64,000 nucleotides of DNA from Cupriavidus sp. BIS7 (GTDB lineage Bacteria; Pseudomonadota; Gammaproteobacteria; Burkholderiales; Burkholderiaceae), in NCBI RefSeq assembly GCF_000292345.1, contig NZ_ALOU01000007.1, forward strand, positions 114,747 to 178,746, given 5' to 3'. Within the stretch, counting starts at the first letter, position 1; each line of letters opens with the position of its first letter. The position numbers and the translations under genes are program-made. This document shows, piece by piece, positions 40,469 through 50,214 of this stretch. A model generated the notes under the pieces. The model made no database searches, was not told the origin of the DNA, and was given only the letters and a program-made list of their open reading frames with translations.

Positions 40469-41398
40469 ATGTCCCTCCCCGAAACGCCTGAAGGAGCGCA
40501 ACCGGCACCGCAGGCGGCGCCCGTTTCCGGCACGGCCGGCCCTGCCACCCGCTCCGATGAAGTGGCACCTGCGGATCGCCCTGCAGTGCGTACGGTCTTT
40601 ATCGTCTCCGACGGTACCGGCATCACGGCCGAAACGTTCAGCCATTCAATCCTGGCGCAGTTCGAGATGCGGTTCCGCAAGGTGCGCATGCCGTTTGTCG
40701 ACACGCCGGATAAGGCACATATGGCGGTTGGCAAGATCAACGAGGCTTTCTACAACGAGGGCGTGCCGCCTATCGTATTCACCACCCTGGTCAACGCCGA
40801 GTCGAACAAGGCAATGCGGCGCGCCAAGGGGATGATTCTCGACATGTTCCAGACCTTCATCGAGCCTCTCGAAAAGGAACTGGGCCTGAAATCCACGCAT
40901 GCCATCGGGCGCTTTCACCAGAACGCAGACACCGAGGCATACAAGAACCGCATCGAGGCCATCAATTTCTCGTTGGCGCACGACGATGGGCAGTCGCACA
41001 AGAACCTCCAGGAGGCCGATGTGATCCTGGTGGGCGTGTCGCGCAGCGGCAAGACGCCGACCAGCCTCTACCTGGCCATGCAGTATGGACTCAAGGCGGC
41101 CAACTACCCGCTGATCCCGGACGACTTCGAGCGCGGCCGGCTGCCGTCCGCACTGTACGCGTTCAAGCCGAAGATCTTCGGCCTCTCGATCGACCCGCAG
41201 CGCCTGACGGAAATCCGCAACGAGCGGCGTCCGGGCAGCAAGTACGCAGCAGTCGAGAACTGCCGGTACGAAGTCAACGAGGCTGAAGCAATGATGCGCC
41301 GTGAAGGCATCAAGTGGCTGTCATCGACACACAAATCGATCGAGGAGATCGCTACCACGATCCTTCAGGAGATCAAGGTCGACCGGGACAACTACTAG
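40469..41398 (+). CDS. ppsR: PEP synthase regulatory protein (kinase/pyrophosphorylase)
   Basis: Bifunctional DUF299 enzyme that inactivates PpsA by ADP-dependent phosphorylation of a Thr and reactivates it by phosphorolysis. The P-loop GVSRSGKTPTSLYLAMQYG (Lys195) and the N-terminal FIVSDGTGITAETFSHSIL are typical, with HAIGRFHQNADTEAY and FGLSIDPQRLTEIRNERR. I use the ATG at 40469 (309 aa); a TTG three codons earlier is in frame. An Ala/Pro-rich ~30-residue N-terminal stretch precedes the domain. Its place opposite ppsA is the common arrangement. Confidence 0.94.
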   Translation: MSLPETPEGAQPAPQAAPVSGTAGPATRSDEVAPADRPAVRTVFIVSDGTGITAETFSHSILAQFEMRFRKVRMPFVDTPDKAHMAVGKINEAFYNEGVPPIVFTTLVNAESNKAMRRAKGMILDMFQTFIEPLEKELGLKSTHAIGRFHQNADTEAYKNRIEAINFSLAHDDGQSHKNLQEADVILVGVSRSGKTPTSLYLAMQYGLKAANYPLIPDDFERGRLPSALYAFKPKIFGLSIDPQRLTEIRNERRPGSKYAAVENCRYEVNEAEAMMRREGIKWLSSTHKSIEEIATTILQEIKVDRDNY

Positions 41399-41478
41399 CA
41401 TTTTCAGAATCGTCCCCTGTTATGACTGCGGTCGGATGGGCACGATGAAGGCTGTCCTACATTGCCTCCATCGGACCA

Positions 41479-42039
41479 ATGCACATAATGACCGCAGACC
41501 AATATTCTGACCGCCCCGACAATGCCGCGCGCCGCGACGGGCGCCGCTCAGCGGCGTCCACCGGCCATTTCCACACGTTGAAAAGTGCCGGCCTTATCTT
41601 CAGCGGCGTCGCGCTGTCGCTGACCGGCGTCTTTGCCGTCGTCGAATACTCCGCGCGCCAGTCCCGGGCGATGGTCGATGCCGACATCCGGACCGTTACG
41701 GCCCGACTCGACACCCAACAAGAAGCCATCACAGGACTCGGCGACCGGGTGGGAAGGCTGGAAGCCTCCGTGGACAATCGGTTCGCCCGGGTAGATCAGC
41801 GATTTGACAAGATTGATGAACGCTTCGAGAAAATCGAGGAGCGCTTCGAGAAACTGGAAACCAAGTTCGAAAGCAAGTTCGAGCGACTGGAAACCAAATT
41901 CGACAGTAAATTCGAGCGACTGGAAACCAAGGTCGATCAGAAGCTCGACTCGATCACTGAACTGCTGATCCAGCTAGTCGACCAGAAGGCGAATACGCCG
42001 GCGGCCTCCGGAGCAGGTGCGACAAAGCGGCCGAGGTAG
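41479..42039 (+). CDS. Small membrane-anchored coiled-coil protein
   Basis: An unrecognised 186-residue protein. A polar N-terminus of ~35 residues is followed by one membrane helix (AGLIFSGVALSLTGVFAVVE, ~37-56) and a long coiled coil. Residues 108-128 are three heptads (RFDKIDE, RFEKIEE, RFEKLET) that change into three 11-residue units (FEKLETKFESK, FERLETKFDSK, FERLETKVDQK, residues 123-155), encoded by 33-bp DNA repeats. A short Ala/Arg-rich tail ends it. The ATG at 41488 is an alternative start. It resembles bacterial coiled-coil membrane proteins of unknown role; its neighbours give no clue. Confidence 0.7.
   Translation: MHIMTADQYSDRPDNAARRDGRRSAASTGHFHTLKSAGLIFSGVALSLTGVFAVVEYSARQSRAMVDADIRTVTARLDTQQEAITGLGDRVGRLEASVDNRFARVDQRFDKIDERFEKIEERFEKLETKFESKFERLETKFDSKFERLETKVDQKLDSITELLIQLVDQKANTPAASGAGATKRPR
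41845..41943 (+). repeat. Three 33-bp coding repeats
   Basis: Three consecutive 33-bp units (41845-41877, 41878-41910, 41911-41943), each starting TTCGAG and sharing CTGGAAACCAA, encode the hendecad part of the coiled coil. Differences between the copies are mostly synonymous or conservative. Confidence 0.85.
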
Positions 42040-42060
42040 CCATGGCCCGCCGCACCACTT

Positions 42061-42849
42061 CTACCTGCCAGGTGTTCGGCGCTGACGGACCGATTCGAAC
42101 AGGCACACCGCTGTTGCGGCGGCAACGTTCAGCGACTCCAGCCCTCCAGGCTGAGGAATGCCTACCGTGCGGGATACGCGCGCCATCCACACAGGGCTGA
42201 CACCGCTGCCCTCATTGCCGACCACCCAGCCTACCGGCTGACGCAGATCCGTATCGAACACGGCTGCGTCTGCATGTGACGACGTTGCCAGCAACGGCAC
42301 GGCCAGGCGGCTCTCAAGCATCTCGAGCGTGCAGTGTTCGACAATATTGAGATGGAAGTTCGCACCCATGCCGGCGCGCAGCGTCTTGACCGACCACGCA
42401 AACGCGCAGCCAGTGGTCAGGAATGCATGCGGAATACCGGCCGCAGCCGCGCTTCGCAGAATGGACCCGACGTTCCCGGCGTCTTGCACGCCATCAAGGA
42501 TGATGCAGTCCGTATCGATCTTCGCAGGCAGATGACCCGCCGGCGTGTCGATCACCAGCATCAGGTCGATGCCATTGACCACGCTGCTGATCTGCGTGAA
42601 CAGCGCATCGCCCAGCACCACGACCCTGTCCGAATCGATCCGCTCGAGCAGCGAACGCACCTCTACATGGTCATAGTGGCGCTCGCTAACGACGCAGTTC
42701 GCAGGCTGCCCGAGGGCAGCGACGTAGGCTTGCGCAAGATGGACGCCGTCGAGCACGGACTGTCCTGCCTTGCGGCGTTGGTGCGTGGACCCCGTCAGGG
42801 CCTTAAGCTGTTTGAACAGCGCGTTGTCGCGCGAAGTGACATGCTTCAA
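42061..42849 (-). CDS. TrmH/SpoU-family RNA 2'-O-methyltransferase
   Basis: SAM-dependent 2'-O-ribose methyltransferase with the trefoil-knot SPOUT fold. The three SpoU motifs are visible: LDGVQDAGNVGSILRSAAA (motif 1), VGWVVGNEGSGVS (motif 2) and VGIPQPGGLESLNVAAATAV (motif 3). An N-terminal substrate-binding domain (KQLKALTGSTHQRRKAGQSV, 262 aa in total) resembles the RlmB/TsnR type. The RNA target (23S rRNA or tRNA) cannot be told. It is the last gene of the long lpx block, 9 bp after rnhB. Confidence 0.87.
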   Translation of the reverse strand: MKHVTSRDNALFKQLKALTGSTHQRRKAGQSVLDGVHLAQAYVAALGQPANCVVSERHYDHVEVRSLLERIDSDRVVVLGDALFTQISSVVNGIDLMLVIDTPAGHLPAKIDTDCIILDGVQDAGNVGSILRSAAAAGIPHAFLTTGCAFAWSVKTLRAGMGANFHLNIVEHCTLEMLESRLAVPLLATSSHADAAVFDTDLRQPVGWVVGNEGSGVSPVWMARVSRTVGIPQPGGLESLNVAAATAVCLFESVRQRRTPGR

Positions 42850-42858
42850 GTATCTGCC

Positions 42859-43515
42859 TCAAAAAGGTAGGGCGTCGCGCTCAAGCACCTTGCGCACCGG
42901 CGCAAAGGAGCGCCGATGATGCGGCGTCGCGCCGAACCGTTCCAGCGCCGCGAAATGCTGGGGCGTGGGGTAGCCAAAGTGCGAATCGAAGCCATACTCC
43001 GGGAACTCCTGATGCAGCACCAGCAGATCACGATCTCGCGCAACCTTTGCCAGAATCGACGCGGCTGAAATGGCGCGCACCTTTGCATCCCCCTTCACGA
43101 TGGCCTCAACCGGGAACGCCACCTGCGGACAACGATTGCCGTCGACTTGCACAAGATCAGGGATCACGCCCTTGGCAGCCAGGCCCTGCACGGCCCTTTG
43201 CATGGCAAGCATCGATGCGTGCAGGATATTCAGCGAATCGATTTCGGCCACGGAAGCCGACGCGATGTGCCAGCCTAGCGCGCGCTCGCAGATTCGATCG
43301 AACAGTGCCTCACGCTTCTCGGCACTGAGAATCTTCGAATCGGCCAGCCCACGAATCTGACGCGCGGGGTCCAGCACCACCGCGGCAGCATAGACCGGGC
43401 CCGCCAATGGGCCGCGCCCAGCCTCATCAACACCACACAGGCGCTGTACCACCGCCACGGTTTGCGTCAGCTCAAGGCCGAGTTGTGCCGATGCCGTGCT
43501 CTTGGATCTTGCCAT
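42859..43515 (-). CDS. rnhB: Ribonuclease HII
   Basis: Cleaves the RNA strand of RNA-DNA hybrids and excises misincorporated ribonucleotides. The 218-residue product has the acidic active site: Asp30-Glu31 in [20 protein letters not shown], Asp in VQVDGNRCP, and the C-terminal [28 protein letters not shown] region in part. Start and lpxB stop share one base (TGATG), implying translational coupling, as is common for lpxB-rnhB in proteobacteria. Confidence 0.94.
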   Translation of the reverse strand: MARSKSTASAQLGLELTQTVAVVQRLCGVDEAGRGPLAGPVYAAAVVLDPARQIRGLADSKILSAEKREALFDRICERALGWHIASASVAEIDSLNILHASMLAMQRAVQGLAAKGVIPDLVQVDGNRCPQVAFPVEAIVKGDAKVRAISAASILAKVARDRDLLVLHQEFPEYGFDSHFGYPTPQHFAALERFGATPHHRRSFAPVRKVLERDALPF

Positions 43516-44723
43516 CAGACCACCCCTCGGCTGTGCATCAGGTCAACAACCACGCCTGCCGCGAGCCTGGCGGTGTCGCGCTTCAGGGTCTTGTGCATGG
43601 CCGTAAAGTGCTCGTGCAGGAAGGCGATATTGCCTTCGTCATTGAGTTGCAGCAGCGTCTCGCGTGCCAGCGCTTCCGGCGTGGCATCGTCCTGTAGCAA
43701 CTCGGGCACGACAAAGCGGCCCGAAAGTATATTCGGCAGTCCCACGTACGGCAGGTACCCCTGCCGTTTCATGATCTGCGCAGTGAGCCAGGGCACCTTG
43801 TATGAGATCACCATCGGCTTCTTGTACAGCGCCGCCTCGAGCGTAGCCGTACCACTTGCGAGCAACACCACATCAGCCGACTCCATCGCCAGATGCGATT
43901 GCCCTTCCACGATGGTCAGGTCGACATCCGGGTACTGCGCATGCAAGGTCTCGACGATCTCCCGCAGCGCAGCGCTGGCTGCCGGCAGCACGAACGACAG
44001 GTTGCCGTCCATACGATGCATGCGATCCATGGCCGCGAAGAATGTCGCTCCGAGGTTACGCACTTCGGATTGCCGGCTACCCGGCAGCACCGCCACGATC
44101 CGCTTGCCTTCCGGCAGTCCCAGCTTTGCGCGGGCGCCGGCGACGTCCGGCACCATCGGAATGACATCGGCCAGCGGATGGCCAACATAGGTCGCCGGAA
44201 TACCAGCCTTTGCGTAGATTTCCGGCTCAAATGGAAACAGGCAGAGAATATGGTCGACGGCCCGTGCAATCGTACGGATTCGCCCGCCGCGCCATGCCCA
44301 GATCGATGGACTGACAAAATGCACGACCGGGATGCCGGCGCGGCGCAGCGGCACCTCTAGCCCGAAGTTGAAATCGGGGGCATCAACACCGATAAAGCAG
44401 AGCGGCGGCTGCGCCAGCAACCGATCACGAATTGCCCTGCGCGTTGCCAGGATCTCGCGCAGCGAACCTAGTACTTCCACATAGCCATTGACCGACAGCG
44501 TCTCCATCGGCCAATGCGAGACAAAGCCCTGAGCCATCATCCGGCGGCCGCCGATCCCGGCGTAGTCCACGGATTCACCAAGCCTTGTGTGTAACCCTTC
44601 CAGCAAAAGCGAAGCAAGCAGATCGCCGGATGCCTCCCCGGCAACCATGGCGATCGTGCCTCGCTTGTTTACATGTGCGCCCGCATTGACGGGAAGCGCG
44701 GCCTGCACGACGGCGTCGACCAT
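43515..44723 (-). CDS. lpxB: Lipid-A-disaccharide synthase
   Basis: GT-B glycosyltransferase (family GT19) joining UDP-2,3-diacylglucosamine and lipid X to form the lipid A disaccharide at the inner membrane. The 402 residues begin with a ~25-residue lead before the conserved [20 protein letters not shown], then [42 protein letters not shown] and the C-terminal donor site with [20 protein letters not shown] in part. It lies 12 bp after lpxA and overlaps rnhB by one base. Confidence 0.95.
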   Translation of the reverse strand: MVDAVVQAALPVNAGAHVNKRGTIAMVAGEASGDLLASLLLEGLHTRLGESVDYAGIGGRRMMAQGFVSHWPMETLSVNGYVEVLGSLREILATRRAIRDRLLAQPPLCFIGVDAPDFNFGLEVPLRRAGIPVVHFVSPSIWAWRGGRIRTIARAVDHILCLFPFEPEIYAKAGIPATYVGHPLADVIPMVPDVAGARAKLGLPEGKRIVAVLPGSRQSEVRNLGATFFAAMDRMHRMDGNLSFVLPAASAALREIVETLHAQYPDVDLTIVEGQSHLAMESADVVLLASGTATLEAALYKKPMVISYKVPWLTAQIMKRQGYLPYVGLPNILSGRFVVPELLQDDATPEALARETLLQLNDEGNIAFLHEHFTAMHKTLKRDTARLAAGVVVDLMHSRGVV

Positions 44724-44735
44724 GTTGCGCCGGAA

Positions 44736-45539
44736 TCAGCGAACGATACCGCGCTGGGTCGCGGCCAGAAACTCCACGAACGCCTTGAGAGGCGCGGCGG
44801 TGGTGACATCCGCCTGGCCAAGCATTGCAGCGATCTCGTTGCGTGCGTCGTCAAAACTCAGGTCGGACTTGTAGAGCAGCTTGTAGGCCTGGCGCAATGC
44901 GGCGATCTGGCCGGCATCGAACCCACGGCGACGCAGCCCCTCGACGTTGACGCCATGCGGGGTCGCCTTGTTGCCATTCTTGTCGCTTGCAGCGATCACG
45001 AAGGGCGGCACGTCCTGTACGAGCGCAGAGGCACCGCCCAGCATCGCGTGGGCGCCAATACGGACGAACTGATGCACGCCGCTCATGCCGCCCAGGATCG
45101 CCCAGTCGCCCACTTCCACGTGGCCGGCAATCTGCGCGTTGCTCGAAAACACCGTGTGGTTGCCTACGCTGCAATCATGCGCAATATGCACGTAGGCCAT
45201 GATCCAGTTGTCGTTGCCGAGACTGGTCACGCCGCGATCCTGCGCCGTACCGGTGTGGATCGTCGTGAATTCGCGAATCGTGTTGCGGTCGCCAATCACG
45301 AGCCGGGTCGGCTCGTTGGCGTATTTCATGTCCTGCGGCACACCGCCCACGGAGGCATACGGCCCGATCCGGTTGCCTTCGCCGATCGTGGTATGGCCCT
45401 CGACCGTGGTATGCGATCCGATCCGCGTACCGCTGCCGATCCGCACATTCGGGCCAACGATAGAAAACGGGCCGACGGTCACATCGCTGGCCAGTTCCGC
45501 CTTCGGGTCGACCAGTGCGGTGGGATGGATTTGCGTCAT
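44736..45539 (-). CDS. lpxA: UDP-N-acetylglucosamine O-acyltransferase
   Basis: First enzyme of lipid A synthesis, a left-handed beta-helix trimer that moves 3-hydroxyacyl groups from ACP to UDP-GlcNAc. The ATG at 45539 ([16 protein letters not shown]) with an AGGAC ribosome site gives 267 residues. Hexapeptide repeats run through residues ~10-190, with the catalytic His121 in [12 protein letters not shown], the adjacent [20 protein letters not shown] segment in part, and a helical C-terminus ([18 protein letters not shown]). It lies 38 bp after fabZ. Confidence 0.95.
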   Translation of the reverse strand: MTQIHPTALVDPKAELASDVTVGPFSIVGPNVRIGSGTRIGSHTTVEGHTTIGEGNRIGPYASVGGVPQDMKYANEPTRLVIGDRNTIREFTTIHTGTAQDRGVTSLGNDNWIMAYVHIAHDCSVGNHTVFSSNAQIAGHVEVGDWAILGGMSGVHQFVRIGAHAMLGGASALVQDVPPFVIAASDKNGNKATPHGVNVEGLRRRGFDAGQIAALRQAYKLLYKSDLSFDDARNEIAAMLGQADVTTAAPLKAFVEFLAATQRGIVR

Positions 45540-45577
45540 ACGTCCTGTCCTGTGGTCTGTTCTGCTCGATTCTGCGC

Positions 45578-46030
45578 TCAGCCTTCGGCCTGCTTGACGG
45601 TGCACATCAGCTCGGCTTCGCAGGCCACCTCACCGTCAACGGTTGCGCTGGCCTTGAACTTCCAGATACCGCGGATATAGCGTTCCACGGTCACGTTCAG
45701 ATGGAGCTGGTCTCCCGGATACACGACGCGCTTGAAACGCGCGCCGTCGATCCCGACGAAGTAATAAAGTGCGCCTTCCTTGCGCTCCATATCGGCGCCG
45801 AAAGTCAGCAGGCCGGCCGACTGCGCCAGCGCCTCAAGGATCATGACTCCCGGCATCACCGGTTGTTCCGGGAAGTGGCCCATGAAGTACGGTTCGTTGA
45901 TCGTTACGTTCTTCAGGGTCTTGATACGCTTCTGCGGTTCGAACTCGAGCACGCGGTCGACCAGCAGGATCGGATACCGATGCGGCAACAGCTTCAGGAT
46001 CTTGCGGATATCGATGTCAGATGCGGTCAT
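45578..46030 (-). CDS. fabZ: 3-hydroxyacyl-ACP dehydratase FabZ
   Basis: Hotdog-fold dehydratase of type II fatty-acid synthesis, competing with LpxA for 3-hydroxyacyl-ACP. The ATG at 46030 overlaps the lpxD stop (ATGA) and yields 150 residues; the longer frame upstream lies inside lpxD. The catalytic pair is His52 in [13 protein letters not shown] and Glu66 in [12 protein letters not shown]. The N-terminal [19 protein letters not shown] is also typical. lpxD-fabZ-lpxA-lpxB is the standard proteobacterial order. Confidence 0.95.
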   Translation of the reverse strand: MTASDIDIRKILKLLPHRYPILLVDRVLEFEPQKRIKTLKNVTINEPYFMGHFPEQPVMPGVMILEALAQSAGLLTFGADMERKEGALYYFVGIDGARFKRVVYPGDQLHLNVTVERYIRGIWKFKASATVDGEVACEAELMCTVKQAEG

Positions 46031-47133
46031 GATGATTTCTCTTCGTCTTGTTTGCTTTGGGCCGGGGCAGTTTCGCCGCGCAGCCTGCGTTCCAGTTGCA
46101 CCACGCGCTCGCGCAGCTTTGACAAGCCACGAACAATCGCCGCATTTCGCTCCCATTCGCCATGCGATGTGAACGGGAACACGCTGGTGTAATGCCCACC
46201 GGGTTTTGTAATCGATTTGGTAATCGACGTACCGCCAGACACTGTGGTCCGGTCGGCGATATTCAAATGGCCGGAAAAATTGGCCGCGCCTCCGATCACG
46301 CAGAAACGGCCGATCCTGGTGCTGCCCGACACCGCGGCAGTGCCGGCGATGACGGTATGGGCACCCACATGGACGTTGTGCGCAATCTGCACCTGGTTGT
46401 CGATCTTGCAACCGTCCTCGATCACCGTGTCCGCCATCGCGCCGCGATCGACCGCCGTATTGGCGCCGATTTCCACGTCGTTGCCGAGCACGGCACGTCC
46501 CACCTGGGGAATCTTGACGTACTCGACGCCGGCCGGACCGATGTCGGGAGCGAAGCCAAATCCATCCGCGCCGATCACTGCCCCGCTATGCAATATGTTG
46601 CGCGCACCTACCACGCAACGATGATAGACAGAAACATTGGCGTAGATGAGCGTATCTTCGCCGATCTCCGCGCCTGCGCCGATAAAGCCATTTGCAAGGA
46701 TCCGGACTCGCTCGCCAATCCGGGCGCCGGACTCGATCACGACATTGGGACCGATAAAGCACGACACCGGCACCACAACGTCCGCCGCTACGCTGGCGCG
46801 GGGATCGATCCCCGTGCGCGGGTCTGCATTGGCAACGCGGTCGAAACGCTGTGCCACGCGCGCAAAACAGACGTACGGATTACGTGCCACCAGCCAGTTG
46901 CGGCCATCGGCCTTCCCGTCCGCGCGTATACGCTCGAGGTCGGCAGGCGACACGATCACGGCACCCGCGGCCGAGGCCAGCGCTTGCGGCAGGTATAGCG
47001 GATTGGACAGGAAAGACAGGTCGGCGGGACCTGCCTGGTCGAGCGGAGCCAGGCCGTGCACGGCCAGGTCGGGATCACCCACAACCTGCGCGCCGTTCTC
47101 GGTGGCGAGCTGACCCAGTGTGGGTGTCTTCAT
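46027..47133 (-). CDS. lpxD: UDP-3-O-(3-hydroxyacyl)glucosamine N-acyltransferase
   Basis: Third step of lipid A synthesis, N-acylation of UDP-3-O-acylglucosamine. The 368-residue protein has an N-terminal uridine-binding domain ([19 protein letters not shown]), a left-handed beta helix of hexapeptide repeats, the catalytic His region [45 protein letters not shown] in part, and a C-terminal helix ([20 protein letters not shown]) of the trimer. It starts 51 bp after skp and overlaps fabZ by four bases. Confidence 0.95.
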   Translation of the reverse strand: MKTPTLGQLATENGAQVVGDPDLAVHGLAPLDQAGPADLSFLSNPLYLPQALASAAGAVIVSPADLERIRADGKADGRNWLVARNPYVCFARVAQRFDRVANADPRTGIDPRASVAADVVVPVSCFIGPNVVIESGARIGERVRILANGFIGAGAEIGEDTLIYANVSVYHRCVVGARNILHSGAVIGADGFGFAPDIGPAGVEYVKIPQVGRAVLGNDVEIGANTAVDRGAMADTVIEDGCKIDNQVQIAHNVHVGAHTVIAGTAAVSGSTRIGRFCVIGGAANFSGHLNIADRTTVSGGTSITKSITKPGGHYTSVFPFTSHGEWERNAAIVRGLSKLRERVVQLERRLRGETAPAQSKQDEEKSS

Positions 47134-47184
47134 GGCAGTACTTCCTTGATAATCGAAACGGCAGTCGACGTGCCGCGTCGCCGC

Positions 47185-47718
47185 TTACTTGCCGGTGCTG
47201 CCGGCGTTCAGCGCCTTCATCACGTCATCGGTGATGTCGATACGCGGGTTCACATAAACAGCTTCCTGGACGATCAGATCGTACTTGCGTTGCTCGGCCA
47301 GTTGGCGAATCACACGGTTGGCGCGCTCCAGCACCTGGGCCAGTTCCTCGTTGCGGCGCTGGTTCAGGTCTTCACGGAATTCACGCTGCTTGCGCTGGAA
47401 TTCACGGTCCAGGTCAGCCACTTCACGCTGGCGGCGCTGGCGATCCGAGTCGGCCAACACGGCGGTGTCCTTGTCGAGCTTGTCAGCCATGGCCTTGATC
47501 TTCTGGGCCATGTCCTGCAGTTCGCGGTCGCGCTTGGAGAATTCCTGCTCAAGCTTGACCTGGGCAGCCTTCGCAGGCTGCGAATCACGCAGAATACGTT
47601 CCGAGTTGACCGCGGCGATGCGCGCCTCCTGAGCCATCGCCGGGGCCGCCACGCACAGGGCCGCAGCGGCCAGCGCGGCCGCGCTCAGGGATTTCATCAG
47701 TGGAGTTTGGAGTTTCAT
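47185..47718 (-). CDS. skp: Periplasmic chaperone Skp/OmpH
   Basis: Trimeric periplasmic holdase that carries unfolded outer-membrane proteins to the BAM complex. I start at the ATG at 47718 (MKLQTPLMKSLSAAALAAAA) with AAAGGA eight bases upstream; the TTG one codon earlier is not needed. A signal peptide ends near PAMAQ (about residue 30). The mature part is mostly charged coiled coil (RQRREVADLDREFQRKQREF), the tentacle arms of Skp. Length is 177 aa. It sits directly between bamA and lpxD, the classical position. Confidence 0.92.
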   Translation of the reverse strand: MKLQTPLMKSLSAAALAAAALCVAAPAMAQEARIAAVNSERILRDSQPAKAAQVKLEQEFSKRDRELQDMAQKIKAMADKLDKDTAVLADSDRQRRQREVADLDREFQRKQREFREDLNQRRNEELAQVLERANRVIRQLAEQRKYDLIVQEAVYVNPRIDITDDVMKALNAGSTGK

Positions 47719-47739
47719 CAAACAAATCCTTTGTGGGGA

Positions 47740-50070
47740 TCAGAACGCGGTACCGATCTGGAACTGGAAGCGCTGGACCTTGTCGGTCGGGTCCTTCTTC
47801 AGCGGGAAGCCCATGCTGACCTTCAGCGGACCGATCGGCGACAGCCAGGACATACCGAAACCGGTCGAATACTTCAGGTCGCTGAACAGCAGCGGCGCGC
47901 CTTCCTGATAAACGTTACCGAAGTCGAAGAACGTGAACAGACGCAGTGTACGGTCAACACCGGAGCCCGGCAGCGGGAACACGAATTCCACGTTACCGAT
48001 CATCTTCGATGCACCGCCCACCGGGTTGCCGTTCTGGTCCTTCGGACCCAGCGTGCTGGTCTGATAACCGCGCACCGAGCCGATACCACCGGCGTAGAAG
48101 TACTTGAACACCGGGAACGGCGTGTTGCCGTAGCCGTGACCATAGGCCACTTCACCGTTGAAAGCCAGTGTGAAGGACTTCGACAGCGGATAGAAGTATT
48201 GCTGCTGCACGCTGGCGCGGTAGTACTGCGTATCACCGCCCGGGATACCCACTTCCAGGTTGGCCTGGGTGTACGGTCCCTTCGTCGGGATCAGCGCACT
48301 GTCGCGGCGGTCACGTGCCCAGCCAATCGTGAACGGGAAGTTGTTGATCGGTGACGCGGTGCCCACGGTCTGTCCGGCCGGAAGCTTGTTGAGCTTCTGC
48401 AGGAACGACACATACTGGGTCGGCGTATTGGGCGAGACCGTGATGCGGGTCCACTCGTAGCCGAGGCCGAAGAACACGGTGTCGACTTCCGAGAACGGCA
48501 CGCCGAACTTGAAGCCACCACCCGCCGTTTCAATCTTGTAGTCCTGGTCGCCCGTGTAGTACAGCGGACGCGAGGTGCGATAGAAGATGTCCGTCGAACG
48601 GCTAATGCCGTCCACCGTGAAATACGGGTCGTACTGCGTCAGCGCGATCGTACGGAACGACTTGGCCGTGTTCACATCCAGGCCAAGGCTGGTACCGGAA
48701 CCGAACACGTTGTCCTGGCGCAGGCCGGCTTGCAGCACGAGCTTGTCGGTCGACGAGAAGCCCAGACCCAGGCTGATCTGGCCGGTCGGCTTTTCGGTCA
48801 CGTTCACGTTCACATCCACCTGGTCGGGCGCGCCGGGCACGTCCTCTGTGGTGATGTTGGTATCGGTGAAGTAACCGGTACGGTTGATACGCGCCTGCGA
48901 CTGCTGGAGCTTTTCGCTATCGAACCACGACGATTCCATCTGGCGCATTTCGCGGCGCACGACTTCGTCGCGGGTCTTGCTGTTACCCACCACGTTCACA
49001 CGGCGCACATATACGCGACGGCCCGGGTCCACCATCAGGGTCAGCGCAACCTCGCGCTTCTCCTTGTCGATCTGGGGCTGCGGATTGATCGTCGTGAACG
49101 CGTAGCCGTACGTACCAAGCAAGTCGGTAATCGCCTTGGTGCTGGCGGTCAGCTTTTCGGACGAGAAGATGTCGCCCTTCTTCAGCTGTAGCAGCTTTTC
49201 CATCTCTTCCTGCTTGCCAAGCGTTTCGCCGGCCAGGTGGATGTCGGACACCTTGTACTGATCGCCTTCACTGATGTTCAGCGTCAGGTAGATGTCCTTC
49301 TTGTCCGGCGTGATCGAAACCTGCGTCGATTCGATCTGGAATTCGAGATAGCCTCGATTCAGATAGAACGAGCGCAGCGCTTCCAGGTCGGCCGTCAGCT
49401 TCTGCTTCGAATACAGATCGTTCTTGGTGTACCAGGACAACCAGTTCGGCGTGGAGAGCTGCATTTCGTCGCGCAGCGTGCTTTCCTTGAAAGCCTTGTT
49501 GCCGACGATATTGATCTGGCGGATCTTGGCGACAGGGCCTTCGTCCACGTTGAACACCACCGACACGCGGTTACGGTCTACCGGCGTCACGGTGGTCTGA
49601 ACTTCTGCCGCGTAATAGCCGCGCGCCACGTACTGGCGCTTGAGCTCCTGTTCGGCCTTGTCGATCAGCGCCTTGTCGTAGTAACGCGCCTCGGCCACGC
49701 CCACTGCTCGCAGGGAGCGGCGCAGCGTGTCCTTGTCGAATTCCTTGATGCCGACGAACTCGAGCTGCGAGATCGCCGGGCGCTCTTCCACCTGCACGAC
49801 CAGCACGCCGTCCTCGGCGCGGATCTGCACGTCCTTGAAGAAGCCGGTGTTATAGAGCGCGCGAATCGCGTCCGCACCCTTGTCGTCAGTAAAGGTCTCA
49901 CCCACGCGGACCGGAAGGTAGCCAAACACCGTACCCGGCTCCACGCGCTGAAGGCCTTCCACGCGGATATCCTTGACCACGAACGGATCGGCGGCGAAAC
50001 CCGCAGGGCTCCACGCCGCAATAATGGCACTCGTCAGCAGACCCAGCGAGATGCGCTTATTTCTGATCAA
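47740..50070 (-). CDS. bamA: Outer-membrane protein assembly factor BamA
   Basis: Omp85-family core of the beta-barrel assembly machine. I choose a TTG start at 50070: it has AGGGG seven bases upstream and gives a compact signal peptide ([20 protein letters not shown]... cleaved near GFAAD); ATGs at 50091 and 50100 are in frame but lack a good ribosome site. The mature protein begins [20 protein letters not shown], the POTRA1 start, with five POTRA domains to about residue 420, then the surface-antigen barrel with [20 protein letters not shown], and ends with FQFQIGTAF, a terminal-Phe barrel signal. Length 776 aa. It lies between rseP and skp. Confidence 0.92.
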   Translation of the reverse strand: MIRNKRISLGLLTSAIIAAWSPAGFAADPFVVKDIRVEGLQRVEPGTVFGYLPVRVGETFTDDKGADAIRALYNTGFFKDVQIRAEDGVLVVQVEERPAISQLEFVGIKEFDKDTLRRSLRAVGVAEARYYDKALIDKAEQELKRQYVARGYYAAEVQTTVTPVDRNRVSVVFNVDEGPVAKIRQINIVGNKAFKESTLRDEMQLSTPNWLSWYTKNDLYSKQKLTADLEALRSFYLNRGYLEFQIESTQVSITPDKKDIYLTLNISEGDQYKVSDIHLAGETLGKQEEMEKLLQLKKGDIFSSEKLTASTKAITDLLGTYGYAFTTINPQPQIDKEKREVALTLMVDPGRRVYVRRVNVVGNSKTRDEVVRREMRQMESSWFDSEKLQQSQARINRTGYFTDTNITTEDVPGAPDQVDVNVNVTEKPTGQISLGLGFSSTDKLVLQAGLRQDNVFGSGTSLGLDVNTAKSFRTIALTQYDPYFTVDGISRSTDIFYRTSRPLYYTGDQDYKIETAGGGFKFGVPFSEVDTVFFGLGYEWTRITVSPNTPTQYVSFLQKLNKLPAGQTVGTASPINNFPFTIGWARDRRDSALIPTKGPYTQANLEVGIPGGDTQYYRASVQQQYFYPLSKSFTLAFNGEVAYGHGYGNTPFPVFKYFYAGGIGSVRGYQTSTLGPKDQNGNPVGGASKMIGNVEFVFPLPGSGVDRTLRLFTFFDFGNVYQEGAPLLFSDLKYSTGFGMSWLSPIGPLKVSMGFPLKKDPTDKVQRFQFQIGTAF

Positions 50071-50214
50071 AGTCGATCCCCTATTCCTCATCGATTTCAT
50101 GCAGGGCATTGGCTCCAGGCCTGGCAATGCTGGCACGGCTGTACACTCCCGGCGGGAATTCGTCCCCCAGGATACGACCGCCCCCCTCCGACAGAAGCTT
50201 CCGGCTGCGCGAAA

